Source of the DNA: an uncultured Bacteroidales bacterium
GTDB lineage: Bacteria > Bacteroidota > Bacteroidia > Bacteroidales > Bacteroidaceae
Direction: 5' to 3'
Length of the DNA: 33,325 nt
NCBI GenBank assembly: GCA_902785075.1
Contig: CACZXN010000029.1
Span: 1 to 33,325, forward strand
Made by a program: the position numbers and the translations under genes. The notes below the pieces were generated by a model that saw nothing but the letters and a program-made list of their open reading frames with translations, was not told the origin of the DNA and did no database searches. Positions 23,582 through 32,687 of this stretch are shown in pieces; positions within the stretch are counted from its first letter, which is position 1; each line of letters starts with the position of its first letter.

Positions 23582-24745
23582 TTATTCACACTCCCTAAGA
23601 GCCTTATTAATAGCATCTAGCCAACCATGTCCGAATTGTTGATCGGGTTCAACGTAATTACCTTCTCCCCATTCGTTCCACGATTTCAGCATGATAATCT
23701 GATGTTCAGGTGTTTTGTCTTTAATTAACTCTAATGCATCCTTTATATGCTTTTCAAATGCCTGTGGACTTGCCCCAGTATAAATACCATCGTAACTCGC
23801 TGCACGCGGACTTCTATCCCATTGTGAGAGAATCGTGGGGAACACATTCTCCCATTTGTCCTCTGGCGCAAAGAACCCATTAACTGTTTTAGCATAGTCA
23901 TAATAGGTACCGATAGGTAATCCCATCTTTCTCAATACTGTATTAGCCAAGTCAGTGTACTTTCCCTTACTCAGCAATTCTCCCCTTCGTCTTCCAAACG
24001 AATTTACGGCATCAAATCCCATATCCAACACCGACTTGAAAATATCTGCGCTACTCTTTAGGTTGGGCATTGTAACAGAACGAGTACCATCTGCATTTAA
24101 TCTAAATGTCAAGACAGAGTCACACATGCCAACTAGATATAACCCCTTCAAGCCATGTTCCTTCGCCAATTGCCTCCAGTTTGCAATCCATTCTTTCAGA
24201 CGAGAATGAGTCCAAGGACTATACAAGAAAAAGACAGGCTTCCCATCAATCGTTATGTATCTTGGATCGTTGAAGGCTGGCAACAAAGCAAGGAAATGCT
24301 CCCTATCATCTTGGTCACCCGGATAGGTCTGTTCAATCAGCATAGAGTTTTTCTGCATATTGGACTTACGATTCCAGGTTTTATTACTCCATGAATGGTT
24401 CGCCCAGCATATACAAAAGGGATAGTCGGGTTTTCCACTTGCAAGCACTTCATTGAATGGACGTTCCAGCAATTGCTTGCCTCCGAACCAATAATGATAA
24501 TAACAGAACCCCTCAATCCCTGCCTCTCGCGCCAATTGTGCCTGCTGTTCCCTCGTTTCTGGCAAGCGAAGGTCATAAAAGCCCAAATCAGCAGGAATCT
24601 TTGGCTGAACATGCCCACGGAAAGAAGGCTTTGCTTTTACAACATTCGTCCATTCTGTAAAACCAGGTCCCCACCATGCATCATTCTCGGGTATTGGATG
24701 GAATTGAGGAAGATATAATGCTAAAATACGTGGTTTCATCATCAT
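23582..24745 (-). CDS. WbsX-like protein (GH99-like glycan enzyme)
   Basis: The opening KPRILALYLPQFHPIPEND and W24-W25-G-P-G-F-T-E31-W32 are the hallmark of the WbsX family, common in O-antigen and capsule loci and related in fold to GH99 endo-mannosidases. The middle part carries YYHYWFGGK and WANHSW, and the C-terminal part has SWNEWGEG, also typical. The family is usually described as glycosyltransferases, but evidence for transfer rather than hydrolysis is thin, so the reaction is left open. No signal peptide or membrane span is seen, so it should act in the cytoplasm. The frame can be extended one codon to a TTG at 24748; the first of three consecutive ATGs (24745) is preferred, 6 nt after the acetyltransferase stop. 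It is the last gene of the long export-polymerisation unit. Confidence 0.85.
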   Translation of the reverse strand: MMMKPRILALYLPQFHPIPENDAWWGPGFTEWTNVVKAKPSFRGHVQPKIPADLGFYDLRLPETREQQAQLAREAGIEGFCYYHYWFGGKQLLERPFNEVLASGKPDYPFCICWANHSWSNKTWNRKSNMQKNSMLIEQTYPGDQDDREHFLALLPAFNDPRYITIDGKPVFFLYSPWTHSRLKEWIANWRQLAKEHGLKGLYLVGMCDSVLTFRLNADGTRSVTMPNLKSSADIFKSVLDMGFDAVNSFGRRRGELLSKGKYTDLANTVLRKMGLPIGTYYDYAKTVNGFFAPEDKWENVFPTILSQWDRSPRAASYDGIYTGASPQAFEKHIKDALELIKDKTPEHQIIMLKSWNEWGEGNYVEPDQQFGHGWLDAINKALRECE

Positions 24746-24751
24746 CAATAT

Positions 24752-25390
24752 TTATCGTTCTTTGTCTACTGCTAAATTCTTAATAACTACTGCGGGATTT
24801 CCTGCTGCCATGCAATATGCAGGAATATCTTTAGTAACAACTGAGTTGGACCCGATAATACTACCTTTTCCGATAGAAACACCAGGTAGGATACATGTCA
24901 TTTCACCAATCCAAACATTGTCATCAATGATTACAGGGCCTTTACTGTACATTGGGCGCAAGTTTGCTGGAGTATCTAATAGGGTCATATCTGAATTCCC
25001 ATGAGAATTATCTGTAATGAACACCTTACGACCCATACGCACCCCATTACCTATAGCTATTTTGTTAATACACGTAATATGTCCCCCATCACCAAACGAA
25101 CATCCATCTCCAAACGACAAATGGGGAGCAAACACTTGCCCCTTGTAATTATCATATACTTCCCAAACAACATCTTTGCCAATGTAGAGATTGGAACCTA
25201 AGGCAATGTACTTTTGCCCTACTAACACAGAAAAGCCTCCAAAAACATTATCATCTCCACATTTAGCGAATTCATGTTTTATCCATTGCGAATAAAACAC
25301 TTCTTTCACATGGGAAATAACAGATAGAGCCCTTTCATTGATTACCACATGGACTAAATCTGCAAGTGTTCTTATACATTTTTTTATCAT
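24752..25390 (-). CDS. Hexapeptide-repeat O-acetyltransferase
   Basis: A 212-residue left-handed beta-helix acyltransferase. Hexapeptide repeats of the [LIV]-G-x4 type run from about residue 65 to 190 (LYIGKD, LSFGDG, IAIGNG, VIIDDNVWIG, VSIGKG, SIIGSN). The expected catalytic histidine is H130 in DNSHG, and the end AAGNPAVVIKNL is the usual cofactor-side loop of the NodL/WcaF/maltose acetyltransferase group. It would move an acetyl group from acetyl-CoA to a sugar hydroxyl in the cytoplasm, decorating the repeat unit. The N-terminal 45 residues are helical and less typical. The gene lies 20 nt after the polymerase gene and 6 nt before the WbsX-like gene. Confidence 0.9.
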   Translation of the reverse strand: MIKKCIRTLADLVHVVINERALSVISHVKEVFYSQWIKHEFAKCGDDNVFGGFSVLVGQKYIALGSNLYIGKDVVWEVYDNYKGQVFAPHLSFGDGCSFGDGGHITCINKIAIGNGVRMGRKVFITDNSHGNSDMTLLDTPANLRPMYSKGPVIIDDNVWIGEMTCILPGVSIGKGSIIGSNSVVTKDIPAYCMAAGNPAVVIKNLAVDKER

Positions 25391-25410
25391 ATAGTCATTT
25401 CTTTGTTTCT

Positions 25411-26487
25411 TTATTCAGCACCTGCAGTCTTCCACAACAAAGGGAAGTGAATAAACTGCAACCCATAATTTAAATAAAATAACGCAATTAATTCAGTTAC
25501 TACAACAGCTGTCCATCTTGGTTTAATAGTAAATAAAACATCTGCAAGAAGAATAATAGTCGCAGTCCTGTACAAAAAGCTTACGCGAGCTGCCAAATCT
25601 GGTACAAATCCCAAGACTGTATAAAACATCAAACCGCAAGCATAAGTTTTAATAAGAATCGGATAATGACGGTCTTTTTCATTGATTGTATCTGAAAAAA
25701 AGACAAGGTAAACAAACAATGCTATTGAAATGAGATGGAACACTCCAAAACCATTTATTGTGCTAGCCGACTTACCTACATCTGCAGCCTTTTGATAAAG
25801 CGTCAACTTATCACCCACATAAGGAATTTCAACGAGATAATCAAATATTGTTCCGCCAGATGCACTTATCACCAAAGATATGACAACGATACCTGTCCAA
25901 ATGTATTTCTCCCAACTAGACAATGGTTTGTTCCTGAAAAAAAGAATGGGTAACAAGATCAAGCCAGAAACATGGAACAAACAGCCTATGAGTATATATA
26001 TTAATGCCAACCATCTTTTTCCTTCTACGATTTCATGGATAGCCAACAAATACATAGCGGAAAGAATGCCTGTACGAATCTGCATCATTTCATGAACTAC
26101 ATAGAAATATGAAAGATATAATACAAGAAACAAGAACAAACGCTTATTATCATATCTATAGAAGGCAAAAAACTTCAAGCCAACACCAAACAACGCGTAA
26201 AAAAGGAAAAGCGCATGAGGGTCATTCGTAAATAAATTCAGTACAGCAGAAATAATAATGAAAGAACTCTCCACTTCCGACGAAGACTTTTCATCATAGT
26301 AAGTCCTATACGTTTGGGCATAATTATCAGAATCTGGATCAAGACCGACTTCCTTCAAACCACACATGAGTATCAGACACAGTCCAAAGAAACAAAACAA
26401 TGAATATTGATATTTCTTTGGTAACAAGTCTTCAACAAATGCCGTCAAGCATGAAAGAACAAATATGACCAATATCAAGTATGCCAT
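25411..26487 (-). CDS. EpsG/Wzy-like polysaccharide polymerase
   Basis: A 358-residue integral membrane protein with about ten hydrophobic spans and little soluble sequence. An early loop after two spans reads LDPDSDNYAQTYRTYY, a D-x-x-x-Y loop common in the EpsG family of Wzy-type polymerases; RTGILSAMYLLAI and FHVSGLILLPI further on match its R-x-G and F-H-x-S membrane motifs. It should join lipid-linked repeat units on the periplasmic side of the inner membrane. Its start overlaps the flippase gene by 13 nt, and it is followed by the acetyltransferase gene after 20 nt. Polymerases diverge fast, so the assignment rests on topology, these motifs and position in the locus. Confidence 0.82.
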   Translation of the reverse strand: MAYLILVIFVLSCLTAFVEDLLPKKYQYSLFCFFGLCLILMCGLKEVGLDPDSDNYAQTYRTYYDEKSSSEVESSFIIISAVLNLFTNDPHALFLFYALFGVGLKFFAFYRYDNKRLFLFLVLYLSYFYVVHEMMQIRTGILSAMYLLAIHEIVEGKRWLALIYILIGCLFHVSGLILLPILFFRNKPLSSWEKYIWTGIVVISLVISASGGTIFDYLVEIPYVGDKLTLYQKAADVGKSASTINGFGVFHLISIALFVYLVFFSDTINEKDRHYPILIKTYACGLMFYTVLGFVPDLAARVSFLYRTATIILLADVLFTIKPRWTAVVVTELIALFYLNYGLQFIHFPLLWKTAGAE

Positions 26488-28055
26488 CTACCGTTTGTTT
26501 TCTTTTTGATAAAATTCACAAGGGTTTTACGCTCATAATTAGACAATCCAAGTCCAAATGCCAATAGAAGTACAAGCATTGGAGAGGATATGCATATAGA
26601 AAAGAATCTTACTATCTCATTAGAGATATTGCAATATTGAAGCCATACGGCCAAAGATGTCAAAGAGACGATTATAATGCCTGGCAGAATAATCGTTTTC
26701 AGATATTTTAAAACGGAAAAATCCACAAACAACCCTTTCAAGCAATATAATCGGAAAACATGCGCTACCACACAACATACGATAATCGATATGAACATAT
26801 AATATGAAGGAAAGTTCAATTCAAACAAAATGATTGCCAATGGCAAGCTGAGAAGAGTTATTGTTTGTACAAGAAGTTGATACTTTTTGATTTTACCTGT
26901 TGACTGTACCATAGTTGTTATAGGGTTATGCATGACAATCAGTACTGCATATACAATGAACAACTGAGAATAAATCACCATCTCTGGAGTAATTTCTGAC
27001 AACCAATGGGTGAGGATAAACTCCATTTCAAAAAATAATGGAATAGCAACACATGCAGTTAGGTACAGAATTACTTTATTATTCAGATAAAACAATCCTT
27101 GTAAGTATTTGCTGTTATCTTCCGCATATGCTCTTATCATGGCAGGTCTAAATGACAGCACAATGCTATTAGACAAAGAACTAAAAGCATTATACAACTG
27201 ATTGGCAACAGCAAAAGCCGCATTAGCAAATGTACCAAAAAAGCTATTTAGAATCAGAATACTTCCTTGAATCATTCCTGTACCTGCCAAAGCGCCATAC
27301 ATTGTCCAACCAGAGAAAGACAATAAGTCTTTGTATATTTGTTTATCCTTAATAAACTTATACCGACATTCTTTATATTTAAGAGGAGTTATTAATGCAT
27401 ATGATAAAAACATAATAACCGCAATCACCAGCAAACCTGCAGAATAGAACACAAGTCTGTCAATGGGCGAAACTGCAATCAAAACAGCGACAATAAACCT
27501 AAAGCCATAATCCACGCATGAAAGGGCCGCATAAATGCCCATGTCCTCATGAGAAAAGATGAGAGCGGTAAATGGCACTAATAACAAAGTGAAAATAAAT
27601 GCAAGCGTTGCAAATTGATACACATAATTAACCGCATCAATTCTATCAATTGGAACGTTAAGCTTACAATTTACATACCACAAGCCTATTGTCTCCAATA
27701 AAAGCAAAATCACAAATGACAACAGGATAATAATATTACAACTTGCAGAAAACAGATTCGCAATCAATGACTGGTCTTTTTTACCAAAAGCAAACGAATA
27801 AAAACGTTGTATAGACGTTGATAATACCAAAATAACAAATGAACTCGTCAAGACGATGCCTGATACAGCATTATACACACCATAATCATCGATTCCCAAT
27901 CCCTTTAAAACATATTTAACAGAATAAAGATTTATGATCGTTATAAAAAAGATGCGCAGAAATAGCATAAAGGAATTTGAAACAATACGCTTTGTACGAT
28001 GTTCAAATTCCTGATGGTTTACTTGATTTTCTGCAGGCATCTCTTTGGAAATCAT
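26475..28055 (-). CDS. Wzx-like repeat-unit flippase (MOP superfamily)
   Basis: A 526-residue membrane protein with about 12-14 hydrophobic spans. After a charged N-terminal stretch of about 25 residues, the first span region (NSFMLFLRIFFITIINLYSVKYVLKGLGIDDYG) shows the LG-x-x-x-YG loop typical of polysaccharide flippases. Two halves separated by a middle loop and an ending basic segment fit the MOP fold. It should turn the completed undecaprenyl-linked repeat unit across the inner membrane for the polymerase encoded next. The gene lies 4 nt after the Wzz-like gene. Its AT-rich codon use contrasts with the plus-strand genes at the left of the window, compatible with transfer of the locus. 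Confidence 0.9.
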   Translation of the reverse strand: MISKEMPAENQVNHQEFEHRTKRIVSNSFMLFLRIFFITIINLYSVKYVLKGLGIDDYGVYNAVSGIVLTSSFVILVLSTSIQRFYSFAFGKKDQSLIANLFSASCNIIILLSFVILLLLETIGLWYVNCKLNVPIDRIDAVNYVYQFATLAFIFTLLLVPFTALIFSHEDMGIYAALSCVDYGFRFIVAVLIAVSPIDRLVFYSAGLLVIAVIMFLSYALITPLKYKECRYKFIKDKQIYKDLLSFSGWTMYGALAGTGMIQGSILILNSFFGTFANAAFAVANQLYNAFSSLSNSIVLSFRPAMIRAYAEDNSKYLQGLFYLNNKVILYLTACVAIPLFFEMEFILTHWLSEITPEMVIYSQLFIVYAVLIVMHNPITTMVQSTGKIKKYQLLVQTITLLSLPLAIILFELNFPSYYMFISIIVCCVVAHVFRLYCLKGLFVDFSVLKYLKTIILPGIIIVSLTSLAVWLQYCNISNEIVRFFSICISSPMLVLLLAFGLGLSNYERKTLVNFIKKKTNGRWHT

Positions 28056-28059
28056 ATAA

Positions 28060-29121
28060 TTATCGCATCAAAATTAATTCACGAAGATAGTAAATACTCA
28101 TTGCGACAAAAACAAGAAATACCATTCCTATCACAAAAAACATTCTCTTAGGTCCAGCTGGTTTTATTGGGACAGTCGCACTTTTCAATGTTGTAAACGA
28201 AGGTGTCCGTTCCTGTACTTTTGCACGCATCGCCTGTAGCTGGGTATTCATCATATTATAGGCATTGTATTTCTCAGACATATCATTTTCTAATTTATCT
28301 CTTTCTGATATAAAAGCCTGCAGGATTACATCCTTATGAGTGTCACTATACTCTGAATACTGCCTTAATGCCTCCTCGTATTCTAGTTTCGCACTATCCG
28401 TTAAATGTTGATAATAAGCACAATCCTGACGAGCCTTACTTGTTCGATATTGTATAATAAAATTCTGAAGATGCTCTTTTACTGAATCAGCAATTGTGGC
28501 ACAAACTAAAGGATCTTGATCCCTCACAACTATAGAAATGACATTCGTTTTCTTATCTACAGAACAAGTTACCTTATTCATCACCTTTTCCATCAGCATG
28601 AAGTCAGTCTTTGATAGCATAAAAGAGTTTAGAGTTTTACCAACCTCATCTTTTCCTTGATTATCTTCATCTTCAAACCATTGCTTCACGTATTCAAGTG
28701 CCTTCGAGAAAGGTAGCAGCAATAAATTTTGCTTCTGATATTGATTCAGATACGTATAATAATCGGTTTCTATCTCTCCATCCAATGACCGAATCCTAAT
28801 ATCAAACAATCCCACGATAAACTCTGGCGACTTAAATAGGTCGGGATACAATAATGGATAAATAGCATCTGCCCCACTTAAGCTACCTATATCGAAGCCA
28901 AAAGAAGACGCAATAGAAGAAAGCCCTCCGCTTAATGAGACATCATTCGCCTCTGGAGCCAACTCAACTTCACAATCATAATATCTTGGTTGTGGCAGAA
29001 TCCAAATAGTTGCCAACACAAAAGTAATGACTCCTGCCCATGCATATTGTTTTTTCTTTGTCTTCAGAATCTTTATGATTCGCTCGAAATCAATGATTCG
29101 TAGATTTTTATTTTCTCCCAT
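28060..29121 (-). CDS. Wzz-like chain-length determinant protein
   Basis: A 353-residue polysaccharide co-polymerase. Membrane spans lie near residues 27-43 (AWAGVITFVLATIWIL) and 327-346 (MFFVIGMVFLVFVAMSIYYL), with a periplasmic alpha/beta base and a long helical, coiled-coil-like stretch at about 225-300. A Pro/Lys-rich segment (TVPIKPAGPKR) precedes the second span, as is usual for this family. It would set chain length together with the Wzy-like polymerase. No cytoplasmic tyrosine-kinase domain (Wzc type) is fused, and none is encoded nearby, so it is of the kinase-free type. It lies 14 nt after the export gene and 4 nt before the flippase gene. Confidence 0.88.
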   Translation of the reverse strand: MGENKNLRIIDFERIIKILKTKKKQYAWAGVITFVLATIWILPQPRYYDCEVELAPEANDVSLSGGLSSIASSFGFDIGSLSGADAIYPLLYPDLFKSPEFIVGLFDIRIRSLDGEIETDYYTYLNQYQKQNLLLLPFSKALEYVKQWFEDEDNQGKDEVGKTLNSFMLSKTDFMLMEKVMNKVTCSVDKKTNVISIVVRDQDPLVCATIADSVKEHLQNFIIQYRTSKARQDCAYYQHLTDSAKLEYEEALRQYSEYSDTHKDVILQAFISERDKLENDMSEKYNAYNMMNTQLQAMRAKVQERTPSFTTLKSATVPIKPAGPKRMFFVIGMVFLVFVAMSIYYLRELILMR

Positions 29122-29135
29122 AATATCTCTATCAA

Positions 29136-31703
29136 TTACTTTAAGATGTTAGCAATCGTTGCGACAACAGCAGCAATGGAAGCAGATGAAGATCCTATAC
29201 TGAGAATTTCTGCTGTTGACATCTTATTTTTGTTCTTCTTTGAAGGAACAACAATTTGGCAACCAGGCTGAATGGCTGACTTAGAATGGTGACTAAGCAG
29301 TTTTGCCGACCCATTCATGTAAATAGCATATACTCGTTTCTTTCGCGCGTTATCACCATACCCACCAGCTCGTTTTATATAGTAATCCAGCGATTCACCT
29401 TTTTTATAGCTTATGGTAACAGGGAACATCACATCACCAATTATCTTCACAGAAGCAGAGTACTCAGGAACTATTAACTTATCACCTGGTCGCAACATGA
29501 TATCCTCATCACATCCTGGGGATTTAATGGCGGCTTCCAAATCAACTGGAATAGAACCAATTCCTTTCAAGTTCATCTTCATATCAATCAACGTCTCCCC
29601 CTGTTCAATGCTTATGTTCTGCTTATTGTCTTTCATAGATTCTTCATACAGTTCTATTTGAGATGCGCGAAGAGATGCCTCTTGCTGCTTACGCTCTTCC
29701 TCAGTCAAAGCGCGTTCGATATGGGCACCTTTAGCATAAGCAATTTTTGATAGACCTCCTGCAGCACGGATCAAATCGCTCAGTTTATAATCTCTATTTG
29801 TAATTAAATAATTACCTTCGAAGTTCACACATCCCGTTACGGTTACCGTCTCCATTGGTGAATAAGTTGGACTTTTACGAACCACTACGACATCAAATGG
29901 TTGAAGGACAAAGCCCTGTTCTCCGTCTACAACAAAACCCTCACGCAATGCAAAAGAAAAAGTCTCTGATGTTTCATCAATATATTCCAAAGACGTAGGA
30001 TCAAAGTGACGGCGGAAAACGTCAACCTTTGACAACGAAGCGGCATCAGTCAGACCTCCCGCTTGCAGAACGATATCCTCAAGTGTTGTGTTATCAGCAT
30101 ACTGATAGGTTCCTGGATACAACACCTCACCAGAAATGGTAATAGTCTTGCTCGTTATATCATCCTTGCGACTATGAATGTATAGAACATCATTTTTTTT
30201 CAAAGGGATATCTGGCACATTTCCTGCTAAAAGGCCTTTCACATCAACAGGAATCACCTCAAGAGACATATCTTCACGCTGGCGGTGCATGACTGCTCTA
30301 TTGAGGAAAGCATCCTCCCTTATTCCCTCTGCTGCTCTAATCAAATCACGTACTCCACTGATGCTACCACCAATCTGGTACATTCCTGGATGATAGACGG
30401 CACCACGAATCTCCACCATGTTTGAATATCGTGCAACAACTGAATCCACAAAAATAGAATCTCCGTCATTTAGGTTGAAGCCATTCATGTCAAATTCACC
30501 AATAGTATGAATAGAGTATTCAGCCCCACTCTTTCGAATCAGTCGCACATTCTTCTTATATGCATCACCTGTGAATCCTCCCGCATAGCTGAGAATGGTA
30601 GAAACACTCTCCGAACTTTTCATTTCATAATACATCGGACGCTTCACTTTTCCTTTTATCCTAACCAGACAATCGTATGACCCAACCACGATGATGTCAT
30701 TATCTTGCAAACGAATGTCACCACTTGAATTGCCATTCAAGATATAGTCATAAACATCAATTGAAGCAATCTGTCTACCAGTACGATATACTTTTATGTC
30801 ACGCAATGTTCCAATATCACTGATACCACCTGCAGCATAAAGAGCATTAAACGCTGTAGAGAGAGAACTTAAAGTATAAGTACCAGGCAACTTTACTTCA
30901 CCCATCACCTGAACAATAATAGAACGGGTATCTCCTACAGTCAGATTGATAGAGGATCCTTGATAGAATTTTCCCATTCGAGATTTAAGTGTCCCATTTG
31001 CCTGAGCGACTGTTAGACCAGCCAACTTAATTGGACCGATACCCTCTATCGTCACTGTTCCGTCAGGAGAAATAGTTCCTTCAAATGTTTCCTGAGAAGC
31101 TCCCCACACATCAATAATGACAGCATCACCTGCACCTAACCGATAGTTTGCAGGAGTAGCGATATTCATATTAGGTTGGAAGGACAACTGAGCATTGTTG
31201 AACAAGTTTCGTCCAAACACCTGATCTTCCGTTTTTTCCTCCAAACCGCGATAATATGCTAATGAATCAAGATCAAAGAACTCTACTGCATCGTTCATCA
31301 AACGTTCTTCCTCCTCCTTGGTGTAATTATCTCTACCATTAACTCCACGTGCTTGACTACGCACCATGTAATTATTTTGCTTTTGGTATGATTCTCCCTC
31401 CAATTGCTTGTCTGTACGCATACGACTATCAGAAACCTTCACACTTGTACCATCGATTGATACAGCACCCAATTGTTCCTTCTGGGCAGTTATTTTCTTC
31501 CTCAACTTTTGAAGTTGCTCCAAAGTTACCCCTCTCTTTAACAGATTCTGAACAATCTCTGCTTGGTTTTTCCCTGCTTGCTGCTGCTCAAGTACATATT
31601 GTATCACCTGATTGTCAGACATTGACTGAGCATTAAGAGTAGTGTTGCCGATGACTATCAGCACGACCCAAAGCAATAGTTTCTTTATCATTGAATTCTT
31701 CAT
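29136..31703 (-). CDS. Wza-like polysaccharide export protein with multiple SLBB domains
   Basis: An 855-residue exported protein; signal peptide about residues 1-25 (cut after NAQ). A helical segment (about 30-75) is followed by the polysaccharide-export domain (YRLGAGDAVIIDVWGAS, ISPDGTVTIEGIGPI) and then about five or six SLBB-type beta-grasp repeats, each recognisable by a G-x-[VY]-x-x-P-G-x-Y strand (GEVKLPGTY, GAVYHPGMY, GEVLYPGTY and a diverged GCVNFEGNY). The C terminus is hydrophobic (ASIAAVVATIANIL). It should form the outer-membrane/periplasmic export channel. It is about twice as long as E. coli Wza because of the extra SLBB repeats, which is normal for Bacteroidetes. No lipobox is evident. 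ATG codons at 31703 and 31691 both fit the signal peptide. Confidence 0.92.
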   Translation of the reverse strand: MKNSMIKKLLLWVVLIVIGNTTLNAQSMSDNQVIQYVLEQQQAGKNQAEIVQNLLKRGVTLEQLQKLRKKITAQKEQLGAVSIDGTSVKVSDSRMRTDKQLEGESYQKQNNYMVRSQARGVNGRDNYTKEEEERLMNDAVEFFDLDSLAYYRGLEEKTEDQVFGRNLFNNAQLSFQPNMNIATPANYRLGAGDAVIIDVWGASQETFEGTISPDGTVTIEGIGPIKLAGLTVAQANGTLKSRMGKFYQGSSINLTVGDTRSIIVQVMGEVKLPGTYTLSSLSTAFNALYAAGGISDIGTLRDIKVYRTGRQIASIDVYDYILNGNSSGDIRLQDNDIIVVGSYDCLVRIKGKVKRPMYYEMKSSESVSTILSYAGGFTGDAYKKNVRLIRKSGAEYSIHTIGEFDMNGFNLNDGDSIFVDSVVARYSNMVEIRGAVYHPGMYQIGGSISGVRDLIRAAEGIREDAFLNRAVMHRQREDMSLEVIPVDVKGLLAGNVPDIPLKKNDVLYIHSRKDDITSKTITISGEVLYPGTYQYADNTTLEDIVLQAGGLTDAASLSKVDVFRRHFDPTSLEYIDETSETFSFALREGFVVDGEQGFVLQPFDVVVVRKSPTYSPMETVTVTGCVNFEGNYLITNRDYKLSDLIRAAGGLSKIAYAKGAHIERALTEEERKQQEASLRASQIELYEESMKDNKQNISIEQGETLIDMKMNLKGIGSIPVDLEAAIKSPGCDEDIMLRPGDKLIVPEYSASVKIIGDVMFPVTISYKKGESLDYYIKRAGGYGDNARKKRVYAIYMNGSAKLLSHHSKSAIQPGCQIVVPSKKNKNKMSTAEILSIGSSSASIAAVVATIANILK

Positions 31704-31764
31704 TATTATTTCGTTTATCTATAGCTTAATGATATCATTTAAAGGTACTCTACAAAACACAAAT

Positions 31765-31780
31765 TCCTCCCAAAGGAGGA
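31765..31780 (-). terminator. Small hairpin after the initiating-transferase gene
   Basis: TCCTCC and GGAGGA (6 bp) around a 4-nt loop, 14 nt past the stop of the sugar transferase gene; on the minus strand it is followed by ATTTGTGTTTTG. This may act as a weak or partial terminator between the transferase and the Wza-like gene. Confidence 0.4.
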
Positions 31781-31794
31781 TTAAATATATTTCT

Positions 31795-32421
31795 TTAGAA
31801 CTTCTTGCCACCAGCAACCGATAGCAATGTTTCGCCGATAATCTTAGCATCACCCCACAGACTACGGTGCTTCAAGTACTCCAAATCCATATCCAATCGG
31901 ATAATCATCTTATCCATTGTATCGGTATAACCATTATGAAGCGTTGCGTTCGATGTAACACCAGGACGGCTCATATACAAGTTCACATAATCGGGACGAA
32001 TTTCAATTATCTGGTTAATGAAATATTCACGCTCAGGGCGGTAGCCTACGAACGACATTTCGCCTTTCAGCACATTCACCAACTGCGGCAGTTCATCCAA
32101 ATGATGCAATCTAAGGAACTTTCCTACTTTTGTTAATCGTTCATCTTGTTCATGAGCCAATTGGGGTCCTTCCTCCTCCGCAGTTGTCTTCATTGTTCTA
32201 AATTTCACTATTTCAAATGTCTTCCCATCGCGCCCTATTCTTTCCTGCTTATAGAAAACAGGACCTTCACCTTCAATCTTCTGGGCAATAATAATCGCTA
32301 AAAAAATTGGTGAAGTGACAATTAGTCCACAAACAGAGCCAACAAAGTCAAAGACTCGCTTCAACGTTTTTTCCAACGAACTCATGCCATCTTTTATAGT
32401 ATATTCCGATTCTCTTGTCAT
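31795..32421 (-). CDS. Initiating sugar-phosphate transferase (WcaJ/PglC-type monotopic)
   Basis: A 208-residue phosphoglycosyl transferase that moves a sugar-1-phosphate from a nucleotide sugar to undecaprenyl phosphate, the first step of repeat-unit assembly. One hydrophobic re-entrant helix (about 24-45, after KRVFDF) is followed by the family signature FYKQERIGRDGKTFEIVKFRTM, D109-E110-L-P-Q (catalytic dyad of this superfamily), SFVGYRPE and SRPGVT. It has only the PglC-like core, without the N-terminal membrane domain of WbaP or WcaJ. It is the first gene of the locus, preceded by a leader of about 150 nt and separated from the next gene by 91 nt with a small hairpin, so its expression can differ from that of the rest. 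ATG codons at 32421 and 32385 are both possible; the first is used. Confidence 0.92.
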   Translation of the reverse strand: MTRESEYTIKDGMSSLEKTLKRVFDFVGSVCGLIVTSPIFLAIIIAQKIEGEGPVFYKQERIGRDGKTFEIVKFRTMKTTAEEEGPQLAHEQDERLTKVGKFLRLHHLDELPQLVNVLKGEMSFVGYRPEREYFINQIIEIRPDYVNLYMSRPGVTSNATLHNGYTDTMDKMIIRLDMDLEYLKHRSLWGDAKIIGETLLSVAGGKKF

Positions 32422-32430
32422 TTTTTACTG

Positions 32431-32486
32431 ATGCATTTTGTTAGTGCATGCTTTTTTCTTCGCAATTCATACTAATAAACGTATGA
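32431..32486 (-). promoter_or_regulatory. Two small hairpins in the leader of the initiating transferase
   Basis: ATGCA/TGCAT (32431-32435 with 32445-32449) and TCATAC/GTATGA (32467-32472 with 32481-32486) lie within the predicted leader. They are short and no known riboswitch or antitermination element was recognised. Confidence 0.25.
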
Positions 32487-32576
32487 TTCCGATTTTTATT
32501 GTGGATGGCATTAAAAAAACTTAAAAAAAATCAATATTATTGAACTGTCCTCAATTGCACATTCACAAAAACCGCG

Positions 32577-32584
32577 CAAAGTTA
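32577..32584 (-). promoter_or_regulatory. Likely -7 box of the polysaccharide locus promoter
   Basis: TAACTTTG on the minus strand matches TAnnTTTG exactly. No good TTTG is seen 19-21 nt upstream, so the -33 box is weak and an activator may be needed. The resulting leader would be about 150 nt. Confidence 0.5.
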
Positions 32585-32648
32585 CAAAAAAAATATCATT
32601 TATTCATTAAATATGGTAATTAGTAAAGGGTAAATGATTATTATTTTG

Positions 32649-32656
32649 TATTTTTG
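32649..32656 (+). promoter_or_regulatory. Likely -7 box of the hydrolase gene
   Basis: TATTTTTG matches TAnnTTTG and is followed by CACC. Transcription would start near 32663, which rules out the upstream in-frame ATG at 32634 and supports the start at 32688. No clear -33 box was seen. Confidence 0.5.
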
Positions 32657-32687
32657 CACCAAGAAAGAACAAATTAAAACAAAAATA

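Noticed and set aside
31740-31747. TACCTTTA on the minus strand as a promoter for the Wza-like gene
   Set aside because: The last base deviates from TAnnTTTG and no TTTG lies 19-21 nt upstream. Read-through past the small hairpin is as likely.
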